A DNA stretch of 62,601 bases from Streptomyces hokutonensis (GCF_000376565.1 NZ_BARG01000057.1:1-62601); one strand, 5' to 3'. Shown: positions 25,212 through 34,294, counted from the first letter of the stretch. The notes: generated by a model from the sequence alone, not told the origin. Translations and numbers: made by a program.

Positions 25212-26347
25212 TCGGTGATCGTGCCTCTCAGATAGCCGGCTGCGTGGCGGGCGCGGTCCAGGACGTCGGCCAGGTCGGTGCCGTAGGTGTTGACGTGGCC
25301 CACCTTGCGGCCGGGCTTCACGTCCTTGCCGTACATGTGGATCTTCAGCTGGGGGTCGCGGGCCATGCAGTGCAGGTACGCGGAGTACATGTCCGGGTAG
25401 TCGCCGCCCAGGACGTTGCACATCACGGTCCAGGGGGCGCGGGCGCGCGGGTCGCCGAGCGGGAGGTCGAGGACCGCGCGGACGTGGTTGGCGAACTGGC
25501 TGGTGACCGCGCCGTCCTGGGTCCAGTGGCCGGAGTTGTGCGGGCGCATCGCGAGTTCGTTGACGAGGATGCGGCCGTCGCCGGTCTGGAACAGCTCGAC
25601 GGCGAGATGGCCGACGACACCGAGTTCCTTGGCGATGCGCAGCGCCATCTCCTCGGCCTGGAGGGCGAGGGACTCGTCGAGGTCGGGGGCGGGGGCGATG
25701 ACCGTGTCGCAGACGCCGTTCACCTGCTGGGACTCGACGACCGGGTAGGCGACGGCCTGCCCGTGCGGGGAGCGGACGACGTTCGCCGCCAGCTCCCGTA
25801 CGAAGTCGACCTTCTCCTCCGCGAGGACCGGGACACCGGCGCGGAAGGGGTCAGCGGCCTCCTCCGGGCTGTCCACGACCCACACGCCCTTGCCGTCGTA
25901 GCCGCCGCGCACGGTCTTGAGGACGACCGGGAAGCCGTCCCCCTCCGCCGCGAAGGCGACGACATCCGCCGGATCGGCGACGATGCGGTGCCTCGGGCAC
26001 GGCACACCGATCTCGACGAGCTTGGCCCGCATCACGCCCTTGTCCTGGGCGTGCACGAGCGCGTCCGGGCCCGGGCGCACGGGGATGCCGTCCGCCTCCA
26101 GGGCGCGCAGATGCTCGGTGGGTACGTGTTCGTGATCGAAGGTGATCACATCGCAGCCCCGCGCGAACTCACGCAGCGTGTCGAGGTCGCGATAGTCGCC
26201 GATGACGACATCGCCGACGACCTGCGCCGCGGAATCCTGAGGGGTGTCACTGAGGAGCTTGAATCTGATGCCGAGCGGGATGCCCGCCTCGTGTGTCATA
26301 CGAGCGAGCTGCCCCCCGCCGACCATGCCGACTACCGGGAACGTCAC
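25208..26347 (-). CDS. purK: 5-(carboxyamino)imidazole ribonucleotide synthase
   Basis: 379 residues from GTG ending at 26347. It is the ATP-grasp enzyme that carboxylates AIR to N5-CAIR using bicarbonate. The start FPVVGMVGGGQLARMTHEAG is the family N-terminus. TVRGGYDGKGVWVV is the ATP-binding loop, and VELFQTGDGRILVNELAMRPHNSGHWTQDGAVTSQF contains the metal-binding Glu/Asn (core NELAMRPHNSGHWT). The frame is open to 26509, but the extra N-terminus is unlike the family. It is divergent from the GtrA gene and leads the purK-purE-M19-M19 operon. Confidence 0.96.
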   Translation of the reverse strand: MTFPVVGMVGGGQLARMTHEAGIPLGIRFKLLSDTPQDSAAQVVGDVVIGDYRDLDTLREFARGCDVITFDHEHVPTEHLRALEADGIPVRPGPDALVHAQDKGVMRAKLVEIGVPCPRHRIVADPADVVAFAAEGDGFPVVLKTVRGGYDGKGVWVVDSPEEAADPFRAGVPVLAEEKVDFVRELAANVVRSPHGQAVAYPVVESQQVNGVCDTVIAPAPDLDESLALQAEEMALRIAKELGVVGHLAVELFQTGDGRILVNELAMRPHNSGHWTQDGAVTSQFANHVRAVLDLPLGDPRARAPWTVMCNVLGGDYPDMYSAYLHCMARDPQLKIHMYGKDVKPGRKVGHVNTYGTDLADVLDRARHAAGYLRGTITE

Positions 26348-26511
26348 TCCCCCAGGGTATCGGTCACGCCGCGGCGGCCCGATTTCCGTACCTCTTACCG
26401 TTCTTTTCCGGGTCTCTTCCCGACCTGTGAGCGGCTTCACGGGCGGCGGGGGAATGCGATGGTTAGCATGGCTGGGTCGACGAATCCGAGATGACAGGGG
26501 CCTGCACAACC

Positions 26512-27024
26512 ATGGAACGTGGTTCCGAAGGGCCTTTCAAACGGCTCGCGCGCGAGGTCGCCAAGTTCGGCGCGGTGGGCGTGGTGGGCACCGTGGTGAA
26601 CTTCGCGGTCTCCAACCTGCTGTGGCATCTGACCAGCCTGCAGGCCGTGCGCGCCAATGTGATCGCGACGATCGTCGCCATCGGGTGCAACTACGTCGGC
26701 TTCCGCTACTTCACCTACCGTGACCGCGACAAGAGCGCCCGTACCAAGGAACTCACCCTGTTCCTGGCGTTCAGCCTGGTCGGCCTGGTGATCGAGAACG
26801 GCGTCCTGTTCGCGGCGATCTACGGCTTCGGCTGGGACAGCTCGCTCCAGCGCAACGTCTTCAAGGTGCTCGGCATCGGCATCGCGACGCTGTTCCGCTT
26901 CTGGTCGTACCGCACCTGGGTGTTCAAGGCGCTGCCGGCCGAGGAAGCGGTCCTGGACGCCGAGGCTTTTCCTAAGCCGTCGGAGCCGCAGCCACTGCCC
27001 CGCCCCAAGCAGCGCGTGAGCTGA
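26512..27024 (+). CDS. GtrA family membrane protein, paralogue 1
   Basis: About 170 residues from ATG at 26512; an ATG at 26491 is in frame. Four TM helices are visible: FGAVGVVGTVVNFAVSNLLW, VIATIVAIGCNYVGFRYFTY, LFLAFSLVGLVIENGVLFA and LGIGIATLFRFWSYRTWVF. GtrA proteins are thought to flip or present polyprenyl-phosphate sugars for outer-leaflet glycosylation. A related GtrA ends the polysaccharide operon at 48098. The last 35 residues are Pro/Glu-rich. It is divergent from purK, and its end is 15 bp from the convergent histidine kinase gene. Confidence 0.88.
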   Translation: MERGSEGPFKRLAREVAKFGAVGVVGTVVNFAVSNLLWHLTSLQAVRANVIATIVAIGCNYVGFRYFTYRDRDKSARTKELTLFLAFSLVGLVIENGVLFAAIYGFGWDSSLQRNVFKVLGIGIATLFRFWSYRTWVFKALPAEEAVLDAEAFPKPSEPQPLPRPKQRVS

Positions 27025-27039
27025 ACCGGACCTCGCTCC

Positions 27040-28317
27040 TCAGCGGACCGTGGGCTCTTCCTCGTCCGCCGGCAGCCGCTTCGTCGGCGGTGTGCGCGAC
27101 AGGAACAGCCCGAACACCGGCGGCTGCGCCTGCAGCATCTCCAGCCGGCCGCCGTCCGCCTCCGCGAGGTCACGGGCGACCGCCAGGCCGATCCCCGTGG
27201 AGTTGCGGCCGCTGATCGTCCGCTCGAAGATCCGCGCACCGAGATCGGTCGGAACCCCCGGACCCTCGTCCGTGACCTCCACGACGGCCTGGTTGCCGGT
27301 GACACGGGTGCGCAGGGCGACCGTGCCGCCGCCGTGCATCAGCGAGTTCTCGATCAGCGCGGCGAGTACCTGGGCTACGGCCCCCGGTGTGCCGACGGCC
27401 TGCAGATGCCGCTTGCCCGAGCTGACGATCGCGCGGCCGGAGCTGCGGTAGGCGGGCCGCCACTCGGCCAGCTGCTGCTGGATGACCTCGTCGAGATCGA
27501 AGGAGACGGCGGAGCCCGTACGGGGGTCACGCGCGTTGGTCAGCAGCCGCTCCACGACATCGGTGAGCCGCTCGACCTGCGTGAGCGCGATCGTCGCCTC
27601 CTCCTTCACCGTGTCCGGGTCGTCCGTGAGGGTGATCTCCTCGAGGCGCATGGACAGCGCGGTCAGCGGCGTACGCAACTGGTGCGAGGCGTCCGCGGCG
27701 AGCCTGCGCTCGGCGGTGAGCATGCGGGCGATGCGCTCGGCGGAGGAGTCGAGGACATCGGCGACCCGGTCCAGCTCCGGGACGCTGTACCGCTTGTGCC
27801 GGGGCCGCGGGTCACCCGACCCCAGCCGCTCGGCGGTCTCCGCGAGGTCGGTGAGCGGCGAGGCGAGCCGGTTGGCCTGCCGCACCGCGAGCAGTACGGC
27901 GGCCACCACGGCGAGCAGCGCCACGGCGCCGATGATCAGCAGCGTCCGCCCGACCTCACGGGTCACGGTCGAGCGCGGCTCCATCACGGTGACCGTCTCG
28001 CCCTCCTCGCCCTTGGCGGTGGAGCGGATGACGTCACCCGCCGGCTTGGTGCCGACCTCGATCACCGGGTCGCCGGGGATGCGGATCACGGCGTAACGGT
28101 CCTCCGTGACCTGGGTGCGCAGCACCTCCGAGTCGACGATCTCCGCGCCGAGGATCCGGCTGTCCACGATGCTGGCCAGCCGGAGCGCCTCGGAATCCAC
28201 GCGTTCCTGGGCGCTGTTGCTGATCGTGCGCGTCTCGACGATGACAAGGGACACACCGAACACGGCGATGACCACGAGCACCACGGCGAGCGTGGACTGA
28301 ATAAGACGACGACGCAC
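27040..28317 (-). CDS. Two-component sensor histidine kinase (OmpR-partner type)
   Basis: 425 residues from GTG at 28317, preceded by GGAGAG. One TM helix lies at about 8-28 and a second at about 145-167 (LLIIGAVALLAVVAAVLLAV), which bound an extracellular sensor of about 115 residues. HAMP follows, then the H-box AADASHQLRTPLTALS near residue 212, the N-box LAALIENSLMHGGG, the G1 box DEGPGVP and G2 GIGLAVARDLAEADGG. All catalytic motifs are present. The response regulator gene lies upstream on the same strand, 127 bp away, and that gap holds an interspersed repeat. The signal is unknown. Confidence 0.92.
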   Translation of the reverse strand: MRRRLIQSTLAVVLVVIAVFGVSLVIVETRTISNSAQERVDSEALRLASIVDSRILGAEIVDSEVLRTQVTEDRYAVIRIPGDPVIEVGTKPAGDVIRSTAKGEEGETVTVMEPRSTVTREVGRTLLIIGAVALLAVVAAVLLAVRQANRLASPLTDLAETAERLGSGDPRPRHKRYSVPELDRVADVLDSSAERIARMLTAERRLAADASHQLRTPLTALSMRLEEITLTDDPDTVKEEATIALTQVERLTDVVERLLTNARDPRTGSAVSFDLDEVIQQQLAEWRPAYRSSGRAIVSSGKRHLQAVGTPGAVAQVLAALIENSLMHGGGTVALRTRVTGNQAVVEVTDEGPGVPTDLGARIFERTISGRNSTGIGLAVARDLAEADGGRLEMLQAQPPVFGLFLSRTPPTKRLPADEEEPTVR

Positions 28318-28343
28318 GGCACTCTCCGGGAAACGGCGACTTC

Positions 28344-28386
28344 AGCGCCCCGTCAGGGGCGCGGGGAACTGCGCGACCAGCCCAAG
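28344..28386. repeat. Interspersed Streptomyces intergenic element, copy 2 (inverted)
   Basis: The reverse complement contains GCGCAGTTCCCCGCGCCCC preceded by CTGGTC, the same core as at 3754-3787. This copy also has a hairpin, GCGCCCC-GTCA-GGGGCGC at 28345-28362. It sits between the response regulator and the kinase, where it could attenuate or process the message. Confidence 0.7.
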
Positions 28387-28444
28387 ACGACGGCCAGTCG
28401 CACACATCACACCAGCCACCCACGGCGCAACGCGCGTAGCCGAC

Positions 28445-29122
28445 CTAGCTCTTTTCGAACCGGAACCCGACACCACGCACGGTGGCGATGTACCGAGGAT
28501 TCGCCGCATCGTCACCGAGCTTCTTCCGCAGCCAGGAGATGTGCATGTCGAGGGTCTTGGTGGACGACCACCACGTGGTGTCCCAGACCTCGCGCATCAA
28601 CTGGTCACGAGTCACCACCCGCCCCGCGTCCCGCACGAGAACGCGCAGCAGGTCGAACTCCTTGGCGGTGAGCTGGAGTTCCTCGTCACCCATCCACGCG
28701 CGGTGCGACTCGACGTCGATCCGCACGCCGTGCGTGGCCGGCGGCTGCGCCGGCTCCGCGGCGCCGCGCCGCAGCAGGGCCCGGACACGGGCGAGCAGTT
28801 CGGCGAGCCGGAAGGGTTTGGTGACGTAGTCGTCGGCGCCCGCGTCGAGGCCCACGACGGTGTCCACCTCGTCGGCGCGCGCGGTCAGGATGAGGATCGG
28901 GACGGTGTGGCCCTCGGCGCGCAGTCGGCGGGCCACTTCAAGGCCGTCCATGCCGGGCAGGCCCAGGTCCAGGACACACAGGTCGATGCCGCCCTGGATG
29001 CCGGCATCGAGCGCTGTCGGTCCGTCCTCGCGCACCTCGACCTCGTAACCTTCCCGTCGCAAAGCGCGGGCCAGCGGCTCCGAGATGGACGCGTCGTCCT
29101 CGGCGAGCAGTACACGGGTCAT
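28445..29122 (-). CDS. Two-component response regulator, OmpR/PhoB family
   Basis: 225 residues from the ATG ending at 29122; an in-frame upstream start at 29170 adds 16 residues without support. The receiver domain has the acidic pair LLAEDDAS, the phospho-acceptor Asp in LCVLDLGLPGMDG near residue 52, ILTARAD with Thr, and DYVTKPF with Lys. The C-terminal winged-helix DNA-binding domain (about 125-225) has ELQLTAKEFDLLRVLVRDAG and MHISWLRKKLGD. It is the partner of the kinase at 27040 and is transcribed before it. Divergent from the POT transporter gene, it could regulate peptide uptake. Confidence 0.93.
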   Translation of the reverse strand: MTRVLLAEDDASISEPLARALRREGYEVEVREDGPTALDAGIQGGIDLCVLDLGLPGMDGLEVARRLRAEGHTVPILILTARADEVDTVVGLDAGADDYVTKPFRLAELLARVRALLRRGAAEPAQPPATHGVRIDVESHRAWMGDEELQLTAKEFDLLRVLVRDAGRVVTRDQLMREVWDTTWWSSTKTLDMHISWLRKKLGDDAANPRYIATVRGVGFRFEKS

Positions 29123-29454
29123 GAGGTGATGGTAGTCCGCCTCGGACAGCGGTCGGGGTGTGATCGCCACGAGTGATTCTTACCTTGGGGCAAGTCGGGT
29201 GTGCTCCGGTGAAGGATGTGGTCGGAACCTGTGCCTGTGGGATGCCATCCTGATATCCACCTTCGAATCGGCGCCCACGGTTCCACTTCTTCCTGTGATC
29301 CGTGTCTCAAGTCCTTCCATATCCGGCACTGTCCTGCCGTATGGTGACCTGACCGCTTGTAGTGACACCGGGGACCTTTGGCGAGCATTTACTGCTGAAG
29401 GTCTTTTTTGTGTGCGGCCCCCGGCCAACAAGGCCCGACCAGCAAGGATCGACC
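29123..29454. other. 332-bp divergent promoter region between regulator and POT transporter
   Basis: No gene. It must hold the promoters of the two-component operon (leftward) and of the transporter (rightward). An imperfect inverted repeat with arms CCATATCCGGCA and TGCCGTATGG lies at about 29317-29344 and is the best operator candidate. AAGGAT at 29444-29449 is the transporter ribosome-binding site. Confidence 0.45.
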
Positions 29455-30951
29455 ATGGCGTCCAGCCTGACGAAGGACTCGGTGACTCCGGGCACCCCCG
29501 GTTCCGAGAAGACCTTCTTCGGCCACCCCCGCGGACTGGCCACACTCTTCATGACCGAGATGTGGGAGCGCTTCTCCTACTACGGCATGAGGGCCCTGCT
29601 TCCCCTGTACCTGGTCGCCCCCGGCGGCCTCCACCTGAGCGCGGCCACCGCTACCGCGATCTACTCGGTGTACCTGTCCCTCGTGTACCTGCTCGCCCTG
29701 CCCGGCGGCTGGTTCGCGGACCGGGTCCTCGGCCCCCGCAAGACCGTCGCGGTCGCCGGCGTGATCATCATGCTCGGCCACCTCACGCTCGCCCTCCCCA
29801 CCTCGGGCACGTTCTTCGCAGGTCTCGGCCTGGTCGCGATCGGCTCGGGTCTCCTCAAGGCCAACATCTCCACGATGGTCGGCCACCTCTACGAGGGCCC
29901 CGACGACCCGCGCCGCGACGGCGGCTTCACCCTCTTCTACATCGGCATCAACCTCGGCGCGTTCGCCGCACCGCTGGTCATCGGCACCGTCGGTGAGAAC
30001 GTCAACTGGCACCTCGGCTTCGCGCTCGCCGCGGTCGGCATGGCGCTGGGCCTCGCGCAGTACCTGCTCGGCACCCGCCACCTCAGCTCCCGCTCGGACG
30101 TCGTCCCCACGCCGCTGTCCGCCGAGGAGAAGGCGGCCACGCTCCGCAAGTCGGGCCTCTGGGCGGCCGTCGCGATCGTCTTCTACGCGGTCGTCGGCTT
30201 CTCCGGCCACTACACGCTGAACTGGCTGCTCGTCCCGATCACCGTCGCCGGTCTGCTCATCCCGGTCCTGGTCATCGCCCGCATCAAGCGCGACAAGACC
30301 CTCGACCGCGCCGACCAGTCGAAGATGTCCGCGTACATCTGGTTCTTCGTCGCCGCGGCCGTGTTCTGGATGATCTACGACCAGGGCGGCTCGACGGTGT
30401 CCCTGTTCGCCGACTCCTCCGCCAAGAACACCGTCTTCGGCTGGGACTTCCCGGTCTCCTGGTACCAGTCGGTCAACCCCGTCCTCATCATGGCCCTCGC
30501 CCCGGTCTTCGCCTGGGCCTGGCTGGCCCTGGCCCGCCGCGGCAAGGAGCCGAGCACGGCCACGAAGTTCGCGATGGGCCTCATCCTCATCGGCGCGTCC
30601 TTCTTCCTCTTCCTGGCCCCGCTCGCGATCGCCGACGGCGGCCACAAGGCGGCGGCGATGTGGCTCGTGGCGATCTACTTCGTCCAGACGGTCGGCGAAC
30701 TGACCCTCTCCCCCGTCGGCCTCTCCGTCACCACGAAGATGGCTCCCGCCAAGTACGCCTCCCAGATGATGGGCGTCTGGTTCCTCGCGGTCACCGCGGG
30801 CGACGCGACGACGGGTCTGCTGTCGATCGCCGGAGTGGACCTGAACAAGACCGGCATCGTCGCGTTGCAGGCCGTTCTCGCGGTGCTCGCCGGTGCGGCG
30901 GTGTGGATGTACCGGAAGAAGGTGCGGGAGCTCATGGGGGATGTGCACTGA
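29455..30951 (+). CDS. POT/PTR family proton-coupled oligopeptide transporter
   Basis: 498 residues from ATG at 29455, with AAGGAT upstream. It imports di- and tripeptides with protons. The POT signature MTEMWERFSYYGMRALLPLYL, which includes the ExxERF proton-coupling motif, is at residues 32-52. FADRVLGPRKTV and FYIGINLGAFAAPLVIG (PTR2 signature) follow. About 12-14 TM helices span the chain, ending at AGAAVWMYRKKVREL. A shared bidirectional terminator separates it from the surface-protein operon. M19 dipeptidase and this carrier lie within 6 kb, which would suit peptide salvage. Confidence 0.94.
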   Translation: MASSLTKDSVTPGTPGSEKTFFGHPRGLATLFMTEMWERFSYYGMRALLPLYLVAPGGLHLSAATATAIYSVYLSLVYLLALPGGWFADRVLGPRKTVAVAGVIIMLGHLTLALPTSGTFFAGLGLVAIGSGLLKANISTMVGHLYEGPDDPRRDGGFTLFYIGINLGAFAAPLVIGTVGENVNWHLGFALAAVGMALGLAQYLLGTRHLSSRSDVVPTPLSAEEKAATLRKSGLWAAVAIVFYAVVGFSGHYTLNWLLVPITVAGLLIPVLVIARIKRDKTLDRADQSKMSAYIWFFVAAAVFWMIYDQGGSTVSLFADSSAKNTVFGWDFPVSWYQSVNPVLIMALAPVFAWAWLALARRGKEPSTATKFAMGLILIGASFFLFLAPLAIADGGHKAAAMWLVAIYFVQTVGELTLSPVGLSVTTKMAPAKYASQMMGVWFLAVTAGDATTGLLSIAGVDLNKTGIVALQAVLAVLAGAAVWMYRKKVRELMGDVH

Positions 30952-30972
30952 CGCCGGAGTTCTGACGGTGCT

Positions 30973-31005
30973 GGTTGGCCACTCGCTTCTTGCCAGTGGC
31001 CAACC
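30973..31005. terminator. Bidirectional hairpin terminator
   Basis: Perfect 11-bp arms GGTTGGCCACT (30973-30983) and AGTGGCCAACC (30995-31005) with an 11-nt loop. It lies between the convergent transporter (ends 30951) and surface-protein operon (ends 31015). Confidence 0.8.
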
Positions 31006-31014
31006 CGCACTTGT

Positions 31015-32346
31015 CTACCGCAGCCGCCTCCGCCCCGGCAGGAACGTAAACACCGCCACACCCAACAGGATCGCCGTACCGGACACCAGCCCGAGCGCCT
31101 TGAGACCGCCGTGGCTGTCGGAGCCGGTCTCCGCGAGCCCGCCCGAGGACGACGTCGACGTACCACCAGAAGACGTCGTGCTGCCGGACGCGCCGCTCGC
31201 CTGCTCCGTGGTGTCCAGGGTCAGCGACACCTCGGACTTGGTCGGCGTGCAGGTCGTCGTCGTGCCGAGGGCCTTGACCGTCAGAACCCCGGGAGCCAGC
31301 GTCGACGTACCGCTCGCGCCGGGCTTGTACGTGCCGGTCAGGTCGGGGATCTCGATCGGGTCGCCGGACTTGATGGCGGAGGAGTTCGTCGGTCCCTCCA
31401 CATGCACGGTGCCCTTGTCCGCGCCGCCGAGGACCACCTCCATCGAGGGGCTGACGGAGTTCGCCGGGATGTCGGCGGGGCTGTCCATCACGGAGCCGTT
31501 GAACTGCACGGTGAGGTCGTAACTCCCGCCGTCCTTCTTGGCGTTGATCTGCACGGGCGAGGTCGCGCTCTTGTCACCGATGGGCGTCTTGCACGCGTAC
31601 GGGACGGAGACCTCTTTGCCGGTGAAGTCGGTCTGGCCGGTGCCGTCGCTCGCGCTGGCGGATGCAGAGTCGCTGGGGCTGCTCGACGCGGACTCGGAGG
31701 CCGATCCGGAGGCGGATTCGGACGCGGACTCCGATGCGGATGTCGAGTCCGTCGGGGTCGGTGTCGTGCTCGGCGAACTGCCGTCCCCCGCCGTGACGTC
31801 GATCGTCGCCGACGTCGGAACCGTCACCGTCGGCGCGCACTTGGTGTCCGTCCCGAACGCGTTGACCGTGTACGCGCCCGGCGTCAGCGTCACCTCGCCG
31901 GCCGTGGTGAGTTTCAGGGTGCCCTTCATGTCGGACAGCGTCATCGCGCCGCCCTTGGGAATCGCCGGGTTCTCGCGCGGACCCAGCATCGCGATGTCGG
32001 CGGTCTGCGCGCCTCCCGCCTTCAAAGTCCCCGACGGCTGAACGGAGTTGGCGGGCAGGTCGATGATGTCGGGGTTCTTGGACGCGGCCTGCGTGAACTT
32101 CCACACGACGTCGACCGTGTCGCCGACGTGTGCCGTGGCGGGCGCGGTGATCTCGACCTTGGTGGTGCCGTCGACGGGGTCGATGCCCGCGGGCGGCACG
32201 CAGTGGGTGGCGTAGGACACCTCGGCGGCCTGCGCGGACCCGGCGCTCATGCCGAGCAGGACGCCCGCGCCGCCGAGAACCATCGCGGCGGCCGCCGCAC
32301 CCGCCCTCATTCCGCCGGCCGGTATGACTCTCCTTCGCTTTCTCAC
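31015..32346 (-). CDS. LAETG-type sortase-anchored surface protein with two repeat domains
   Basis: 443 residues from GTG at 32346, with AAGGGA 7 nt upstream. A signal peptide ends near GSAQAAE. Domain A (about 42-180) and domain B (about 235-375) are related beta-rich modules, each starting with a Cys (ATHCVPP, YACKTPIG) and ending in a TxCxPT motif. A Ser/Glu/Ala repeat linker of ASESASGSASESAS type lies between them. The C-terminus has GGLAETGSDSHGG, a hydrophobic helix (LGLVSGTAILLGVAVFTFL) and GRRRLR, a canonical LAXTG sorting signal. It should be linked to peptidoglycan by a class-E sortase, which is not encoded in this window. Domain B is closely related to the protein at 34326. Confidence 0.85.
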   Translation of the reverse strand: MRKRRRVIPAGGMRAGAAAAAMVLGGAGVLLGMSAGSAQAAEVSYATHCVPPAGIDPVDGTTKVEITAPATAHVGDTVDVVWKFTQAASKNPDIIDLPANSVQPSGTLKAGGAQTADIAMLGPRENPAIPKGGAMTLSDMKGTLKLTTAGEVTLTPGAYTVNAFGTDTKCAPTVTVPTSATIDVTAGDGSSPSTTPTPTDSTSASESASESASGSASESASSSPSDSASASASDGTGQTDFTGKEVSVPYACKTPIGDKSATSPVQINAKKDGGSYDLTVQFNGSVMDSPADIPANSVSPSMEVVLGGADKGTVHVEGPTNSSAIKSGDPIEIPDLTGTYKPGASGTSTLAPGVLTVKALGTTTTCTPTKSEVSLTLDTTEQASGASGSTTSSGGTSTSSSGGLAETGSDSHGGLKALGLVSGTAILLGVAVFTFLPGRRRLR

Positions 32347-33455
32347 TGAAGTCCCTTCCTGGTGGGAGTCGTTGGACTCGTCGGACTGTCGTCGTGCGGT
32401 GCGGAGAGCCGGCCGGCCGTGCCCGGATCGGAGTCCGGGGTGAACCACGGCAGGGTCGAGGTCACGGGGGTCGTGGTCGGTGCGGGCGTGCCGGACTTCG
32501 GCAGGCGCAGGGCGAGTTGTTCGGGCAACCGCGGTCGCAGGCGCAGGCCCCGGTGCCGGGCCGGTCCCTTGCTGCGGCCCGCCTTGCGCGGCCGTAGCCG
32601 GTCCACCACGGCCATGCCGACGCGGAACACCGCCGCCGGTACGACCACGCAGAGCAGGATCCAGAACAGGGTCACGCCCCAGGGGCGGCCCACGCCCCAC
32701 GGCTCCTCGGCGAGCACCCGGCCGCCGTACTTGAGGGAGACGCTGTAGTCGCCGTGCGCCCCGGCCGACAGTTCGACCGGGAGCTTGATCTCCGCCTTGC
32801 CGCCGGGCGCGATCGTGCCGCTGAACTGCTGGTCGTCCCACTGCGGTGCGAACACCCCGTGGGAGGTGCCGACTTGGAACACGGGGTTCTTGACGGGGGA
32901 CGAGCCTGCGTTGCCGACGGTGAAGACGAGCGTGCGGGACGCGGGTGCCCCGAACCAGGTCAACAGCCCGCTGGAACCGTCCAGTCGGGTGTCGGAGAGG
33001 ACCGACAGCCGTCCGGTCGACGGCTCGGCGGGCAGTGGTTCGACCGCGTGGCCCGCCACCTGGAAGACGGCGTCCGCCGACGCGCTCGCCCCGGTCACCG
33101 TCGCCACATGCACCACGCACGGGCAGGGCACCGGCGGTTCGGACACCGGCAGTTTCTTGCTGAAGACGCCCTTGGCGTCGGTCGTGACGGCCCGGCCGTC
33201 CGCGTTGGCACAGGAGTTGGTGCCGCCGATCACCCCGCGCGCGGGCGTGGCCTGCCCGCAGATCAGCACCATCAGCAGGGCGTGCGTCCGCCAGCCGCTG
33301 CCGGAGACGGTGATCGAACCGCCGGTCCCCGCCTGCGACTTGGAGAGCGTCACCTTCGGTCCGTCGGCCGCCGCGACCGGTGTCGCCCCCGCCCACGACA
33401 GCAGAAGCAGCGCGACCGCCGCCACCAGCGCCGAGATCCGCACCTTGCCGCTCAC
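32343..33455 (-). CDS. Secreted membrane-anchored protein of the surface operon
   Basis: 370 residues. A signal peptide (LVAAVALLLLSWAGATPVAAAD) is followed by a beta-rich extracellular part. Residues 35-135 look like an Ig-like module (VTLSKSQAGTGGSITVSGSGW). It holds a Cys cluster (PCPCVVHVATV and LICGQ...NSCANADG), and an NEW3-like region precedes the membrane. A TM helix (VTLFWILLCVVVPAAVFRVG) lies at about 262-282, followed by a basic cytosolic tail of about 85 residues rich in Arg and Pro. I do not recognise a named family. It overlaps both neighbours by 4 bp, so its production is coupled to the LAETG protein. Confidence 0.78.
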   Translation of the reverse strand: MSGKVRISALVAAVALLLLSWAGATPVAAADGPKVTLSKSQAGTGGSITVSGSGWRTHALLMVLICGQATPARGVIGGTNSCANADGRAVTTDAKGVFSKKLPVSEPPVPCPCVVHVATVTGASASADAVFQVAGHAVEPLPAEPSTGRLSVLSDTRLDGSSGLLTWFGAPASRTLVFTVGNAGSSPVKNPVFQVGTSHGVFAPQWDDQQFSGTIAPGGKAEIKLPVELSAGAHGDYSVSLKYGGRVLAEEPWGVGRPWGVTLFWILLCVVVPAAVFRVGMAVVDRLRPRKAGRSKGPARHRGLRLRPRLPEQLALRLPKSGTPAPTTTPVTSTLPWFTPDSDPGTAGRLSAPHDDSPTSPTTPTRKGLQ

Positions 33456-34294
33456 ATCACCGCTCCCGTCAACTCGGCTTCCGTGCGCGGAGGTTCGGCC
33501 GCGCGACCGTCGTCGTCCCTACGGCGCCGCCGGCGTCGTACGAGAAACAGCGCGCCCCCGGCCGTCAGCGCACCCGCGGTTGCCGCCACCGCGCCCCAGG
33601 GCACGAAGCGTGCCGATGTCTCCGCCGTGTCGTGGGCGCCGCCCGGTGCCGTGACGGTGAGGCGGAGGTCGACCGCGTCGAGGGCGGGGCGGTGCCAGGG
33701 TTCGGTGAGTTTCAGGCGGCGGCCGGGCGGGAGCTGGACGGGGAGGGTGCGCGGGGCGCGGTCGAGGCGGGCACCGAGGAGGCCGGTGGCGTGGACGGCG
33801 AGGCTCGGGGTGAGGGGTGTGGTGCCGCGGTTGACCAGGTCGTAGGTGATGCGGTCGCCGTGTACGGCGAGGTGTTCGACGGTCAGTGCGGACAACTCGG
33901 GGCCGTTGACGCGGAGTTGGAGTCGTACCGTCGCCTCCCGGCCGTCCGTGTCGCGGGCCGCGATCGTGCCGGTGCGGTCGCCGGGTGCGGCGGTGGCGGG
34001 GACGTTCACCGTGAACGGGATGTCGGCCCGGGTACGGGCGGGGACCCGAACCGCCGTCGCGGCGAAGGTGATCGGCACGCCCGTGCCGCGCAGTCGTACG
34101 GTGACCGGCCGGGTGGTGGGGTTGGTCACGGACACCGTGTCCTGGAGGGTCGTACCGGGCTCGCCCTCGGCGTAGCAGGCCGGGCGTCCGCCGCCCGCGG
34201 GCGCGAGGGACCAGCCGTCGGCGGCCGTCGCGGTGGGCGCGGCCGTCAGCACGGCGAGGAGGGACAGGCACAGGACGCGGGCGGTCGACAGCAT
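33452..34294 (-). CDS. Secreted Ig-like (NEW3/DUF916-like) protein with C-terminal TM
   Basis: 280 residues from the ATG ending at 34294, with GGAG about 7 nt upstream; a GTG at 34306 is in frame. A signal peptide ends at TATAADG. Two Ig-like stretches resemble COG1470/NEW3 domains: LQDTVSVTNPTTRPVTVRL with ADIPFTVNVPATAAPGD, then LVNRGTTPLTPSLAVHATG. A TM helix (VAATAGALTAGGALFLV) and a RRRRRRRDDDG tail end the protein. It resembles DUF916-type proteins that, in Firmicutes, work with WxL surface proteins; that parallel is inference. It lies 31 bp after the LPKTG gene and overlaps the next gene by 4 bp. Confidence 0.75.
   Translation of the reverse strand: MLSTARVLCLSLLAVLTAAPTATAADGWSLAPAGGGRPACYAEGEPGTTLQDTVSVTNPTTRPVTVRLRGTGVPITFAATAVRVPARTRADIPFTVNVPATAAPGDRTGTIAARDTDGREATVRLQLRVNGPELSALTVEHLAVHGDRITYDLVNRGTTPLTPSLAVHATGLLGARLDRAPRTLPVQLPPGRRLKLTEPWHRPALDAVDLRLTVTAPGGAHDTAETSARFVPWGAVAATAGALTAGGALFLVRRRRRRRDDDGRAAEPPRTEAELTGAVM

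Noticed and set aside
31015..33396. 793-residue version of the LAETG protein
   Set aside because: The extra N-terminus is a shadow of the overlapping upstream gene. GTG at 32346 has a ribosome-binding site and begins a proper signal peptide.
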